Positions 1-8,868 of a stretch of 64,000 nucleotides of DNA are shown piece by piece. The position numbers and the translations under genes are program-made. This stretch comes from Phycisphaerales bacterium. Its GTDB lineage: Bacteria; Planctomycetota; Phycisphaerae; Phycisphaerales; UBA1924. The notes beneath the pieces were generated by a model. It was given only the letters and a program-made list of their open reading frames with translations, made no database searches and was not told where the DNA came from. The stretch lies in the NCBI GenBank assembly GCA_020831775.1, contig JAFIFZ010000072.1, forward strand, positions 19,606 to 83,605. Reading direction: 5' to 3'. Position 1 is the first letter of the stretch. Every line of letters starts with the position of its first letter.

Positions 1-2
1 AC

Positions 3-335
3 ATGGCTAACCCGCATAGCGACATCCCGCAACTGGTGACGAGTCGTCTCGGGATCGATCTGGGGTTGCTCGCGGAGCTCGCTCGCGAGTTCGGCGTGCG
101 TCGCCTCTCGTTCTTCGGATCGATCCTGCGGGACGACTGGGGGGATTCGAGCGATGTCGACATGCTCGCCGAGTTTGAGTCCGGTGAGGGCGACGACTTT
201 GTCTGCATGGAGCTCGCCGATCGGCTCGCGAAGCTGACCGGGCGGGAGGTGCAGGTCTTGACGCCGGGCACGGTCCACCCCTACTACCGCGACGAGATCC
301 TCGGCGCCGCCCGGAGCGTGTATGTCGCGGCGTGA
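3..335 (+). CDS. MNT-type nucleotidyltransferase domain protein
   Basis: A 110-residue protein with the minimal nucleotidyltransferase signature: GSILRDDW around residues 39-46, then SSDVDMLAEF around 49-58, where the two Asp residues would bind metal. It matches the family's short single-domain form. MntA-type members usually act as antitoxins that AMPylate a HEPN RNase encoded just downstream. Here no HEPN gene follows; after a 149-base gap comes fumarylacetoacetase. An overlapping ATG at 322 opens with MSRRD, as HEPN partners often do, but the frame then loses all resemblance. The family is clear; the role is uncertain without a partner. Confidence 0.8.
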   Translation: MANPHSDIPQLVTSRLGIDLGLLAELAREFGVRRLSFFGSILRDDWGDSSDVDMLAEFESGEGDDFVCMELADRLAKLTGREVQVLTPGTVHPYYRDEILGAARSVYVAA

Positions 336-484
336 TGTCGCAACCCAGTTCGCTTGCAGTCTCCACCGAAATCCGGACCCGATCACAGAGTATGGACCCC
401 GACTCGCTCCTCTCGGGCGATACCCTTTGACACCGTCGAACCAATCTTCACGACACGGCACGCGCACACACGGGAGAGCCCCAG

Positions 485-1876
485 ATGTCCTACCCCATCG
501 ATGACACGCACGATCCGAAGCTGAAGTCATGGGTCGAATCGGCCAACGACCCCGCGACCGACTTCCCCGTGCAGAACCTCCCCTTCTGCGTCGCCGATCG
601 GTCTGAGGCGCCCGGCGAGACCGATCCCCGCATCTGCGTCGCCATCGGCGACCAACTGCTCGACCTCCTGGAGGTCTCCAGCGCCGGGCTGCTGGGGGCG
701 GACGACGGCGACATCGCCATGGCGCTGCAGTTCGAGACGCTCGACGACCTCGCCTCGCTGCCGACCGAAGACCGGCGACGCCTGCGCATGCGTCTTGTCG
801 AGCTGCTGACCGACAAGTCCGACGACCTGCGATCCGACGAGGAGCTCGTCGGAGTCGCACTCTTCCCCCGGGCCGGCGCCGAGTTGCTGCTGCCCTTCGA
901 AGTGCGCGATTACACCGACTTTTACGCATCGCTCTACCACGCCACCAATGTGGGCAGCATGTTCAGGCCCGACAACCCGATCTTGCCCAACTACAAGTGG
1001 CTGCCCGTCGGGTATCACGGGCGGGCGAGCTCGGTCGTGATCTCGGGCTCGCCGGTGCGCCGTCCGATGGGCCAGCTTTTGCCCGGGGCGACGATCGACG
1101 ACGGGCCTCCCGCATTCGGCCCGTGCAAGCTCATGGACTACGAACTGGAGGTCGGGTTCTATGTCGGGCGGGGCAATGAGCTCGGCCGCTCGATCCCGAT
1201 CGACAAGGCCGAGGAGCACATCTTCGGGCTGTGCCTCGTCAACGACTGGTCGGCGCGGGACATCCAGAAGTGGGAGTACCAGCCCCTCGGCCCGTTCCTC
1301 GCCAAGAGCTTCGCCACAAGCGTCAGCCCGTTCGTCGTGCCGCTCGAAGCGCTGACGCCCTACCGCTGTCGCGCCATGGAGCGCTCGGCGGACGATCCGC
1401 GGCCCCTCCCCCACCTCACCGGCGACATGGACCGCGAGACCGGCGGGATCGACCTGAAGCTCGAAGTCCTGCTCGCCAGCGCCGAGATGCGCAAGAAGGG
1501 GATCGACCCGATCCGCCTCAGCAGTGGCAACCTCAGGGACATGTACTGGACCATCGCGCAGATGCTCACGCATCACTCGAGCAACGGGTGCAACATGCGT
1601 CCGGGTGATCTGCTCGCCTCGGGCACAGTCTCGGGCCCCAAGCGTGACAGCCGCGGCTGCCTGCTGGAGCTCACCTGGGACGGCGACCCGTTCGCGAACC
1701 CGCCGGTCAGCAAGCCCGGCAGCGCCCGCACGCCGCTGAAGCTGCCCACAGGCGAGGAACGCAAGTTCCTCGCCGACGGCGACGAGGTGATTCTGCGGGG
1801 CTATTGCGAGCGGGACGGCTTTCGGCGCGTCGGTTTCGGCGAGTGCCGCGGCGTGGTGCTGCCCGCCGGCGACTGA
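485..1876 (+). CDS. fahA: Fumarylacetoacetase
   Basis: Hydrolyses 4-fumarylacetoacetate to fumarate and acetoacetate, the last step of tyrosine and homogentisate breakdown, in the cytoplasm (EC 3.7.1.2). The 463 residues are near full family length. An N-terminal FAH_N-like domain (about 1-130) is followed by the catalytic FAH fold, with recognisable stretches YHATNVGSMFRP, YHGRASSVVISG, LVNDWSARDIQKWEY and LASGTVSGP. A GGGAG ribosome binding site precedes the ATG. No other tyrosine-catabolic gene lies nearby, so it stands alone here. Its last 76 bases overlap, tail to tail, the opposite-strand bactofilin gene. Confidence 0.96.
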   Translation: MSYPIDDTHDPKLKSWVESANDPATDFPVQNLPFCVADRSEAPGETDPRICVAIGDQLLDLLEVSSAGLLGADDGDIAMALQFETLDDLASLPTEDRRRLRMRLVELLTDKSDDLRSDEELVGVALFPRAGAELLLPFEVRDYTDFYASLYHATNVGSMFRPDNPILPNYKWLPVGYHGRASSVVISGSPVRRPMGQLLPGATIDDGPPAFGPCKLMDYELEVGFYVGRGNELGRSIPIDKAEEHIFGLCLVNDWSARDIQKWEYQPLGPFLAKSFATSVSPFVVPLEALTPYRCRAMERSADDPRPLPHLTGDMDRETGGIDLKLEVLLASAEMRKKGIDPIRLSSGNLRDMYWTIAQMLTHHSSNGCNMRPGDLLASGTVSGPKRDSRGCLLELTWDGDPFANPPVSKPGSARTPLKLPTGEERKFLADGDEVILRGYCERDGFRRVGFGECRGVVLPAGD

Positions 1877-2313
1877 GCGTCGCTGGTTGCGCCGATGGCA
1901 ACGCGTTCGGGCGGCGGTTCGACCTCGCCGGGCCCGATGCGGAAGAACCCGCCGAGGATGCTCGCGCCCTCGCGGATCTCCAGCGAGGGCGCGGTCAAAT
2001 CGCCCTTCCACTGTGCGCCCGAGTGGAGCGTGACGCACCGGCCGCTCTTGGCGTTGGCGTGGACGATGCCCTCGACCACGATGCCGTCGGCGGCGATGAT
2101 GCGGTCGGCCTGGACGAGCCCGCGCTTGCGGACGGTGATCGAGCCGCAGGTCTCCAGGCGAGACATCTGCTCCATGTTCTTGACGACGATGCTTTCGAGC
2201 TGGATGCCCTTGAAGCATCCCGGGCACGAGCAGGTCATCGCCTTGGCGGGAACCTCGAAGGTTCTCCCGCAGTGGTAACACCGGACCGGTCGGGGGCCCT
2301 TCTGCTTTGCCAT
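1801..2313 (-). CDS. Zinc-ribbon bactofilin-like protein
   Basis: A 170-residue protein with two parts. Residues about 11-33 carry four cysteines in a CYHC ... CSCPGC arrangement, as in a zinc ribbon. Residues about 40-130 resemble a bactofilin beta-helix, with short hydrophobic turns (CGSITVRKRG, IIAADGIVVEG, LHSGAQWKGDL). Bactofilins polymerise into cytoskeletal filaments; what the ribbon adds is unknown. It lies 39 bases after the bactofilin gene upstream on the same strand, so the two are probably co-transcribed. The basic, Pro/Ser-rich tail is encoded by the part that overlaps the 3' end of fahA. Confidence 0.8.
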   Translation of the reverse strand: MAKQKGPRPVRCYHCGRTFEVPAKAMTCSCPGCFKGIQLESIVVKNMEQMSRLETCGSITVRKRGLVQADRIIAADGIVVEGIVHANAKSGRCVTLHSGAQWKGDLTAPSLEIREGASILGGFFRIGPGEVEPPPERVAIGATSDAQSPAGSTTPRHSPKPTRRKPSRSQ

Positions 2314-2352
2314 GCGGCGTCTTCCGGGGGCGGCTGCGCCCCGCTGCCGGGT

Positions 2353-2814
2353 TTACTTCTTGGCGGCGGCGGTGGCGCGACCGGCGGACTTGCGGCCGGC
2401 GTCGTCGTCGTCCTTGGACTCGGTGCGTCCTGCGTCGGGCTTGGTCTCGGCGACCGAGGCGGCGCTGCCGTTGGACGAGGCCTTGGCGCCCCCGCCGATC
2501 TTGCAGTGGCCGGTGAAGCTGGCGCCCTCTGCGACGATGAGCTTGGCGGCTTCGAGGTCGCCTTCGAGCCTCGCGTTGGCGCTGAGCTCGAGGCGATCGG
2601 AGGCCTTGACATTGCCCTGGACGAGCCCGTCGACGGTGACCTTGGCGGCGTCGATGGAGGCTCGGCAGTTGGCGCCGGCGGCGACATGGAGGTCGCCCTT
2701 GGCGACGACCGAACCCTCGATCGTCCCCATGATCTTCGCCGAGGACGCGAAGATCACTTCACCCTTGATCTGCGCATCCGCGCCGATCACCGTCTCGTTG
2801 TTGCTCGAGGCCAT
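2353..2814 (-). CDS. Bactofilin family cytoskeletal protein
   Basis: A 153-residue bactofilin (polymer-forming cytoskeletal protein). The central beta-helix begins around residue 8 with ETVIGADAQIKGEV and continues through repeats such as IMGTIEGSVVAKGDLHV and VDGLVQGNVKASDRLEL. The C-terminal 45 residues are low-complexity and charged. I chose the ATG at 2814 because it has a GGAG ribosome binding site and starts at the conserved domain; the 73 upstream in-frame residues are Arg/Pro-rich and look non-coding. It precedes the zinc-ribbon bactofilin, so the two may form mixed filaments or divide anchoring and scaffolding roles (inference). Confidence 0.88.
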   Translation of the reverse strand: MASSNNETVIGADAQIKGEVIFASSAKIMGTIEGSVVAKGDLHVAAGANCRASIDAAKVTVDGLVQGNVKASDRLELSANARLEGDLEAAKLIVAEGASFTGHCKIGGGAKASSNGSAASVAETKPDAGRTESKDDDDAGRKSAGRATAAAKK

Positions 2815-3054
2815 CAGAAGCTCCTGCTCTCCCGGATTGTTCAGAACCCACAGACCGTCGCCGGACGGATCGATCGGCCCGGGGCGGCAAGCGTAGCGAA
2901 CCCGAGCCCGCCCGACATGCCAAAGGATCCGGGCCTGGCACTTCCGGGTCAATGCCGGTAATCCGGGCAATCTGCCGGGCGTCCTGCGGGCTCGCAACCG
3001 ACAGGATTTCCCCCGCCAGCGACAACCAGCCAACGGCCGGGCTCGACGGCGGGC

Positions 3055-4326
3055 TCACTCCGCCCGGAACAGGGCGATGCAGGCGGTCTGGGTGTGCAGG
3101 AACCCCTGCCCGGCGATCGGGCCGATCTCGCCGGCGGCGAAGAAGCCCGCGGTCGGGAGGATCGGAGCTCCGGCGTCGATGGGCTGGCCGCCGCGGGCGG
3201 CACGCTCTCCAGGCTCGACGGTCTGAAAGGCCCGGGCGACGGCCATGGCGTCGTGGTGCGGGCGACCGAAGAGGGCCGAGCCTCTGGCGTTGCAGGTGCA
3301 GACCAGGGCCCCCGCCGGGGCGTCTTGCAGCCGCTGGGCGTCCATCAGGAGCAGGAGGTCGCTGGAGGCGGTCTCGCGGTCTCGGAGGTGCAGGCGGACG
3401 GTCTGGCCGGTCCTGAGGCGGTCGTCGACGGCGACGGCGCCGGATCGCTTGTCGATGCCGACGATGTGGCGGATGAGGTAGTCGCCCCGGCCGAAGCGGG
3501 GCTTGCGCTCGTCGACCACGCGGCCGAGAAGGAGACCGCCGGCGAGGAGCTTGCGGTCGGCCTGTTCGAGGTCTTCGACGGCTTCTTCGATGCGCTCCAT
3601 CGCGGGGCGGCCGCCGAGCTCCTGGATGAGGTTCGGGCGGGCCTTTGTGATCACGAGGTTCGGGCCGAAGGGCTTGCAGCCCTGGCTGACGACCGCGTCG
3701 ATCCTGACCGGGCCACGGAAAGACACCCCCACCACGCCGCTGTTGAAGACCCGGTCGTTCAGCATCATGGCGTTGGCGCCGGGCTCGTCGCCGGCGGAGG
3801 CCATGCCGCCGATCAGGGGGGACTCGCGGAGGTCGACGCCGGCCTGGGTCCGGGCGTCGTTGATTCGTGCGAGGAGGCCGCCGACGGGAACACTGAAGGC
3901 ATCGGCGAAGAGGATGAGGCCCTTCTGGTCGGGCCCGGCGTGGATGACCCGCGCGAGCCTCTCGGGGTCGTCAGAGGCGTCGAGAACCTCCGGGCCCGCG
4001 AAGGGGTCGATCTGAACGCCGGGCATGGAGGCGACGAGGACGGCGACGCCTGGTCCGTCGTCGAACTCACGGTCGCCTGCGAGCACGCCGACGCCGCTGA
4101 CGCCGACGAGGCACCGGGCGTTGGTGATCTCGCGGACGATCTTGCTGACGGTCGCGGCTTCGGCGACATGGGGCGTGGAGATGAAGACCAGTGCGAGGTC
4201 GGCGGGCCTGTCGAGGCGCTGCATCGCGGAGGAAGCGGCGCCGGATGCGGCTGCACCGGCGTCGTCCGCGGCCGAGAGGCCGTGTGCGAAGACGATCTGA
4301 CCGGAGGCGTCTTGGGTCGGGGCCAT
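3055..4326 (-). CDS. FIST domain protein
   Basis: A 423-residue cytoplasmic protein with FIST_N (about 20-225) and FIST_C (about 225-400) domains. Supporting segments are LVGVSGVGVLAGDREF, SPLIGGMASAGDEP, GVVGVSFRG and, near the end, PTAGFFAAGEIGP. FIST domains are thought to sense small molecules, possibly amino acids, and are often attached to signalling modules; this one stands alone. It starts 32 bases after the exported SH3-like gene upstream, suggesting co-transcription, and lies 240 bases before the bactofilin gene. No catalytic role can be assigned. Confidence 0.9.
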   Translation of the reverse strand: MAPTQDASGQIVFAHGLSAADDAGAAASGAASSAMQRLDRPADLALVFISTPHVAEAATVSKIVREITNARCLVGVSGVGVLAGDREFDDGPGVAVLVASMPGVQIDPFAGPEVLDASDDPERLARVIHAGPDQKGLILFADAFSVPVGGLLARINDARTQAGVDLRESPLIGGMASAGDEPGANAMMLNDRVFNSGVVGVSFRGPVRIDAVVSQGCKPFGPNLVITKARPNLIQELGGRPAMERIEEAVEDLEQADRKLLAGGLLLGRVVDERKPRFGRGDYLIRHIVGIDKRSGAVAVDDRLRTGQTVRLHLRDRETASSDLLLLMDAQRLQDAPAGALVCTCNARGSALFGRPHHDAMAVARAFQTVEPGERAARGGQPIDAGAPILPTAGFFAAGEIGPIAGQGFLHTQTACIALFRAE

Positions 4327-4358
4327 GGGTCGGTGTTGCGCCCCGGCGCGGCGCGGGA

Positions 4359-5645
4359 TCAGTCTGCGGCGGGATCGGGGAGGCGCTCGATCCGGTCGAC
4401 CCGGATGATGCGCGCGCCCGACCTCCGGGTCGTCTCCACGCTGCCGTGGATGCCCACGACCCGGCCGACGAGCGTATGCGCCCGATCGACCTGAGCGGGG
4501 TCGATGTAGCCGAGGATCCGGTCGAGGCCCGAGACGGAGCGGAGGGCAAAGAGGCGTGGCAGGCCGTCGCCGGTGTAGACCGGCGAGGCGGAGAGCCTGC
4601 CGACGAAGTCGTGGCGGCCTGAAGAGACGGCTTCGCGGAAGCGCTGGACGGCGGCTTCTGTGTCGGTTGCGTCGGCGTCCGGATCGGTCAGGTTGGCGAG
4701 GCGGTCGCGCATCTGGATGCGGAGGTTGATCATCGCGATGCGGTCGCTGAGCTGCGTGCGCAGGCGTTCGGTGAAGGGGCTTTCCTCGGTGGCCTCCAGA
4801 GCGGCCTGGTACTCGCCGAGGAGGGCTTCGAGCTCTGCGGCGCCGCCCTCGCCGGCGCGGAGGCGCTGGTAGGCCGCATCGAGCTGCTGGAGATTCGCGG
4901 TCTCGGGAGCGCGGAGACGAGTCCGCTCGCCCTGATCGATGACGACGGGGGGTTCTTCTGCGCGGGTGTCTTCGCGGGCTTCGGTCTCGCGGTCGGGACG
5001 CTCGCGGTCTGTCTCGGTCGGCGCATCCTCCCGATCGGTGCGCGTCGTGCGCTCGGGAGTCGCCAGCGTGCCGGTCTGTTCGCCCGAGGCGGTCGTGGGA
5101 GCGTCTGAGACATGGTCGCTGCGGATGTAGACGCCCGCGTTCTCGGGCGGGACGACCCGGAAGGCCGCGGGACGCCCGTTGTCGTCGCGGACGACCTCGA
5201 TGAGGCGGAGGTGCTCGCCGGCAGGGAGCGGCTCATCGAGCACGGAGCGCCAGCTCATGCGGAAGCCGCCGGCTTGGTTGGGCGCCTTGAGGCGTGAGGG
5301 GGCGGTCAGGCGGACGCGTGACTGCTCTTCGTCGAGGCGGCCCTCGGAGGCGGGCACAAAGGCGCCGATGCGGCTGGGGTAGCGGACGCGGTACCACCCG
5401 TCGCCCTCACCGATGACGGTGAGCTGGGCGCCCTCGCGGAGGAGAGCGACGGGGTAGAAGCGTTCGAGCTCACCGCTGCGGAGGGCTGCCTCCGAGACGC
5501 TGACGACGACGCGCCGGGGCTCGACTTCGCGGATCGACCGGCGTTCTGGCTCATCGGCGATCGCTGCGGCGGGGAGGCCCGCGAAGAGGGTGAGCGCGCA
5601 GAGTCCGGCGCAGATCGTTTGGGTGTGGAGTCGACGGCGACGCAT
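4359..5645 (-). CDS. Exported SH3-like domain protein
   Basis: A 428-residue secreted or periplasmic protein. The signal peptide covers residues 1-30 (a run of Arg, then a hydrophobic core ending AAAIA). Two SH3-like segments follow: about 45-95, with the typical GDGWYRVRYPSRIGAFVP pattern, and about 105-165. A Thr/Glu/Arg-rich linker and a helical stretch (about 240-340) lead to a small C-terminal beta domain (GLDRILGYIDPAQVDRAH). The ATG at 5645 is backed by a strong AGGAGG site six bases upstream. SH3b domains commonly bind cell-wall or surface ligands, but the ligand here is unknown. It heads the minus-strand cluster with FIST and possibly the bactofilins. Confidence 0.82.
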   Translation of the reverse strand: MRRRRLHTQTICAGLCALTLFAGLPAAAIADEPERRSIREVEPRRVVVSVSEAALRSGELERFYPVALLREGAQLTVIGEGDGWYRVRYPSRIGAFVPASEGRLDEEQSRVRLTAPSRLKAPNQAGGFRMSWRSVLDEPLPAGEHLRLIEVVRDDNGRPAAFRVVPPENAGVYIRSDHVSDAPTTASGEQTGTLATPERTTRTDREDAPTETDRERPDRETEAREDTRAEEPPVVIDQGERTRLRAPETANLQQLDAAYQRLRAGEGGAAELEALLGEYQAALEATEESPFTERLRTQLSDRIAMINLRIQMRDRLANLTDPDADATDTEAAVQRFREAVSSGRHDFVGRLSASPVYTGDGLPRLFALRSVSGLDRILGYIDPAQVDRAHTLVGRVVGIHGSVETTRRSGARIIRVDRIERLPDPAAD

Positions 5646-5901
5646 GGGTGCCTCCTGCCGGGTGCGTGGGCCCGTTGGATCAGCGTGTGATCTTGTGCGG
5701 GCCCTCCGGACCCGCAATGAGGTAGTCTAGATCGCCTCGAAAGACTCCGCCCGCGGCCTTGGCCTGTCGTTTGAGGGGGGTCCGGCGGGAGGCGTGCTCC
5801 GACGCGCTTGGGCGGGGAGGGGTGGCTATCGTTCGTCCCCCCGTAGGCCGGCGTTTGCCGGCTGTCCGACCCCCACGCGGCTCGAACACCTCCCAAGACG
5901 C

Positions 5902-7728
5902 ATGGAATCAGCAAAACGCCATTGGTCCGTCTCCCTCCGCAGCGCCGGCCTTTTGGCCCTGGTCGCGGGAGGGTTGTGGGGCTGCGCAAAGCCCCTGCCG
6001 CCCGACGGGCACGCCGAGTCGCTCCGCCGGAGCGTGATCGAGGGCGTCCGCAACGACCTCGCCCCGCTGACGCGTCGCCCCGAGAAGGTGGAGTCGACCC
6101 GGACGGTCGGGCTGAGCGGGTACCCCGAGTGGCTGGTGGAGGACATCGGCAACCGGATGCCCGAATTGACGCGGATGGCCGGCCCCGAGGCGTACGACCT
6201 GACGGAGATCGGGCTGCCCGAGATGACCAACCTGCTGGGCGACCCTGTTGAGACGGTCGCGCTCTCCCTCGAGGACGCGATCCGGGTGGCGGTGCAGAAC
6301 AATCTGGAACTGGAGTTCGCCAGGATCGCGCCCTCGGTGAGCGAGGCGCAGCTCGTGCAGGCGGAGGCCGCCTTCGACTGGACGCTGTTTGCGTCGGCGC
6401 AGTTCGGTGCGACGGAGACGCCGACGATCTCGCGCGCAGCGCAGCAGCCGATAGGCGGCGACTTTCAGCAGCGGGACGCGCTGACGACGCAGGCCGGTGT
6501 GCGGCGAGCGTTGATCACCGGCGGGCAGATCGAGTTCCGCCAGGACCTTGAGTACTACGACCAGACCGAGGCGGGCCTGAGCCTCTCGCCCAACCCCGGG
6601 TGGCAGATGACGCTGGCGTTCCAGTACGACCAGCCGCTGCTCCGCGGGTTCGGCTCGGATGTGGCGCTGGCGCAGGTTCGTCTGTCGCGCAACGCCGAGC
6701 GTGAGGCGGTCGCCCGGTTCAAGGGCGAGATGCTGCGGACGGTGCTGGAGGTCGAGCGGGCGTACTGGCAGCTTGTCCAGGCGCACTGGGACCTTCTGAT
6801 CCTCCAGCGTCAGACCGAGCGAGGCGAGCAACTGTTCAACCAGGTGTCGGCGCGTCGGGCGATCGACGCGACGCCCCCGCAGATCACCGCCGCGGCGTCG
6901 AATGTCGAGGACCGCAAGGGCAATGTGATCCGGGCGCAGAATGTGCTGCGTCGGCGGAGCGACCGACTGAAGGCGCTCTTGAACGACCCGAACATCCCGG
7001 TGACGAGCGAGCTTTTGCTTGTGCCGACCGACGGCGCGATGGACGCGCCGATCCGGTACAACCTGGGCGAGGCGGTCGCGTCGGCGGTGCGCCACCGGCC
7101 GGAGATCGACCAGGCGATCCTGTCGATCGACAACACGACAATCCAGCGTGTGGTGGCGGACAACGCGAGGCTGCCGCAGCTTGATCTGCGTGTGCTGCTC
7201 CGGCTGAACGCTTTAGAAAGCGGGCTCGGCAGCGCGTATTCCAGCGCGTTCGACCGTGACTTTGTCGACGCGATCGTGGGCGTGTTCTTCGAGCAGCCGA
7301 TCGGGAATCGTTCCGCCGAGGCGCTGCTCCGCCAGCGGACGCTCGAGCGTCAGCAGGCGGTGATCTCGCTTCGGAACTCGGTGCAGCAGATCGCGCTTGA
7401 GATCAAGAACACGCTGGACAACGCGTCGACGAATTTCTCGCTGATCGAGCAGAGCCGCATCGCGCGGATCTCCGCGAGCGAGGCGTTGCGGGCGCTGCAG
7501 GCGGAGAAGGAAACGGTCGGCGGGTTCACGATCGAGAGGCTCGAGGTCGAGTTCAACCGCCAGGACCAGCTCGCCAATTCCGAGCGTGCGGAGGTGCAGG
7601 CGATGATCGACTACCAGATCTCGCTCGCGGAGCTGTACGCCTCGATGGGGACGCTGCTTGAGCGCAACCGGATCAGCTTCGAGGTGCGTGACCCCGAGGG
7701 GATCGACCCGAACTTCCTCGGACGCTGA
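5902..7728 (+). CDS. TolC-family outer membrane efflux lipoprotein
   Basis: A 608-residue TolC-type protein. The N-terminal signal ends in the lipobox LWGC (cysteine near residue 27), so it is probably lipidated like OprM or NodT. Two outer-membrane-efflux repeats follow: the first around LSLEDAIRVAVQNNLELEFA, the second around NLGEAVASAVRHRPEIDQAI. Long alpha-helical coiled segments such as RDGs of the barrel-tunnel fold are evident. It would form the outer-membrane exit duct of a tripartite pump or type I secretion system, but no inner-membrane or adaptor gene lies nearby. The stop codon abuts the ATG of the next gene. Confidence 0.9.
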   Translation: MESAKRHWSVSLRSAGLLALVAGGLWGCAKPLPPDGHAESLRRSVIEGVRNDLAPLTRRPEKVESTRTVGLSGYPEWLVEDIGNRMPELTRMAGPEAYDLTEIGLPEMTNLLGDPVETVALSLEDAIRVAVQNNLELEFARIAPSVSEAQLVQAEAAFDWTLFASAQFGATETPTISRAAQQPIGGDFQQRDALTTQAGVRRALITGGQIEFRQDLEYYDQTEAGLSLSPNPGWQMTLAFQYDQPLLRGFGSDVALAQVRLSRNAEREAVARFKGEMLRTVLEVERAYWQLVQAHWDLLILQRQTERGEQLFNQVSARRAIDATPPQITAAASNVEDRKGNVIRAQNVLRRRSDRLKALLNDPNIPVTSELLLVPTDGAMDAPIRYNLGEAVASAVRHRPEIDQAILSIDNTTIQRVVADNARLPQLDLRVLLRLNALESGLGSAYSSAFDRDFVDAIVGVFFEQPIGNRSAEALLRQRTLERQQAVISLRNSVQQIALEIKNTLDNASTNFSLIEQSRIARISASEALRALQAEKETVGGFTIERLEVEFNRQDQLANSERAEVQAMIDYQISLAELYASMGTLLERNRISFEVRDPEGIDPNFLGR

Positions 7729-8718
7729 ATGAGCTCCGGACCTGAACAGATCGCCGAAGCCGTCAGACGCCTGAAAGATGGCGGACTAGTCGCCTTCCCG
7801 ACGGAGACGGTCTACGGGCTCGGGGCGGACGCGCTGGACGCCGCGGCGGTCGAGCGGGTGTACGAACTCAAGGGGCGTCCGGCGGGCAACCCGCTGATCG
7901 TGCATGTCTCGGGGCCGGAGATGGCGCGGGAGGTCGCGGGCGTGTGGCCCGAATCGGCGCAGCGGCTGGCCGAGGCGTTCTGGCCCGGGCCGCTCTCGAT
8001 CGTGCTGCCCAGATCTGAACGATTGCCCGAGCGAGTGACTGCCGGGGGCGGGACGGTGGCGGTGCGCTGCCCGGACCACCCGCTGACCCTGGCGCTGATC
8101 GAAGCCTTCGGCGGCCCCTTGGTCGGCCCGAGCGCCAACCGGTCGGGCCTGATCTCCCCCACCGACGCGGCGCATGTGCGTGCATCTTTTTCTGAGGACG
8201 AGGTGTTCCTCCTCGACGGCGGGCCCTGCCCACGCGGGATCGAATCGACCGTGCTGCGACTGGAGGGCGAGGGCTTCGGCGAGGCGTCGGTGCTCCGCCC
8301 TGGTGTGGTCGGCGCCGAGGCGATCGCCAGCGTGCTGGAAGGGCCGGTGCGCAACGCCGACGCGTGGAGCGACGAGATCCACAGCGTGGCCGAGTCGCCC
8401 GGCCTGATGGGGCGCCACTACGCGCCGCGGGCCAGGGCGGTGCTGGTGGAGCGCGAGGAACTCGTCAGCGCCGAGTCGGGCGAGGCGATTGTCGCGATCG
8501 ACTTCGATGAAGCGCCCGAGGGGGTGTTTGTCGTGGCGATGCCGGCGAACGCCTCGGCGTACGCGGCGCGGCTTTACGCGGCCATGCGCGAGGCGGACGA
8601 GGCGAGGCCGAGCCGGATCCTGATCGAGCGTCCGCCGCGGCGCGGGCCGGACGCCGCTTCGGAGGCGGTCTGGCGCGCGGTGCACGACCGGTTGCGTCGA
8701 GCGACGGCGCCCGCGTGA
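7729..8718 (+). CDS. L-threonylcarbamoyladenylate synthase (Sua5/YwlC type)
   Basis: Makes threonylcarbamoyl-AMP from threonine, bicarbonate and ATP, the first step of the t6A37 modification in ANN-decoding tRNAs. The 329 residues include the YrdC domain (about 5-200) with VAFPTETVYGLGADA, the KGRP loop, GPLSIVL, VAVRCPDHP and GPSANRSG. The C-terminal Sua5 domain begins after SPGLMGRHYAPRA. That length and second domain separate it from short TsaC. The start directly follows the TolC stop with no clear ribosome site, suggesting translational coupling. Confidence 0.95.
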   Translation: MSSGPEQIAEAVRRLKDGGLVAFPTETVYGLGADALDAAAVERVYELKGRPAGNPLIVHVSGPEMAREVAGVWPESAQRLAEAFWPGPLSIVLPRSERLPERVTAGGGTVAVRCPDHPLTLALIEAFGGPLVGPSANRSGLISPTDAAHVRASFSEDEVFLLDGGPCPRGIESTVLRLEGEGFGEASVLRPGVVGAEAIASVLEGPVRNADAWSDEIHSVAESPGLMGRHYAPRARAVLVEREELVSAESGEAIVAIDFDEAPEGVFVVAMPANASAYAARLYAAMREADEARPSRILIERPPRRGPDAASEAVWRAVHDRLRRATAPA

Positions 8719-8868
8719 GCGCGGGTTCGGGGACTTTTTGATGTTCTGAGGGCCGATGCCTGTCCGCAGGCGGGGCTTTGCGGCGGCTATGGTATCGACC
8801 CGGCGGCCGAGCCCGAACCGGCACATAACACACGGCTTGTCATGCGACAGGAAGGACCAGGAACGACC

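Noticed and set aside
527..2281. Long minus-strand open frame opposite fahA
   Set aside because: It mirrors fahA codons, is Arg/His/Gly-rich and matches no family; in GC-rich DNA such antisense frames are common.
5690..5735. TGCGGG/CCCGCA palindrome with a TAGTCT box between the SH3 and TolC genes
   Set aside because: The boxes do not fit promoter spacing in either direction and no operator could be assigned.
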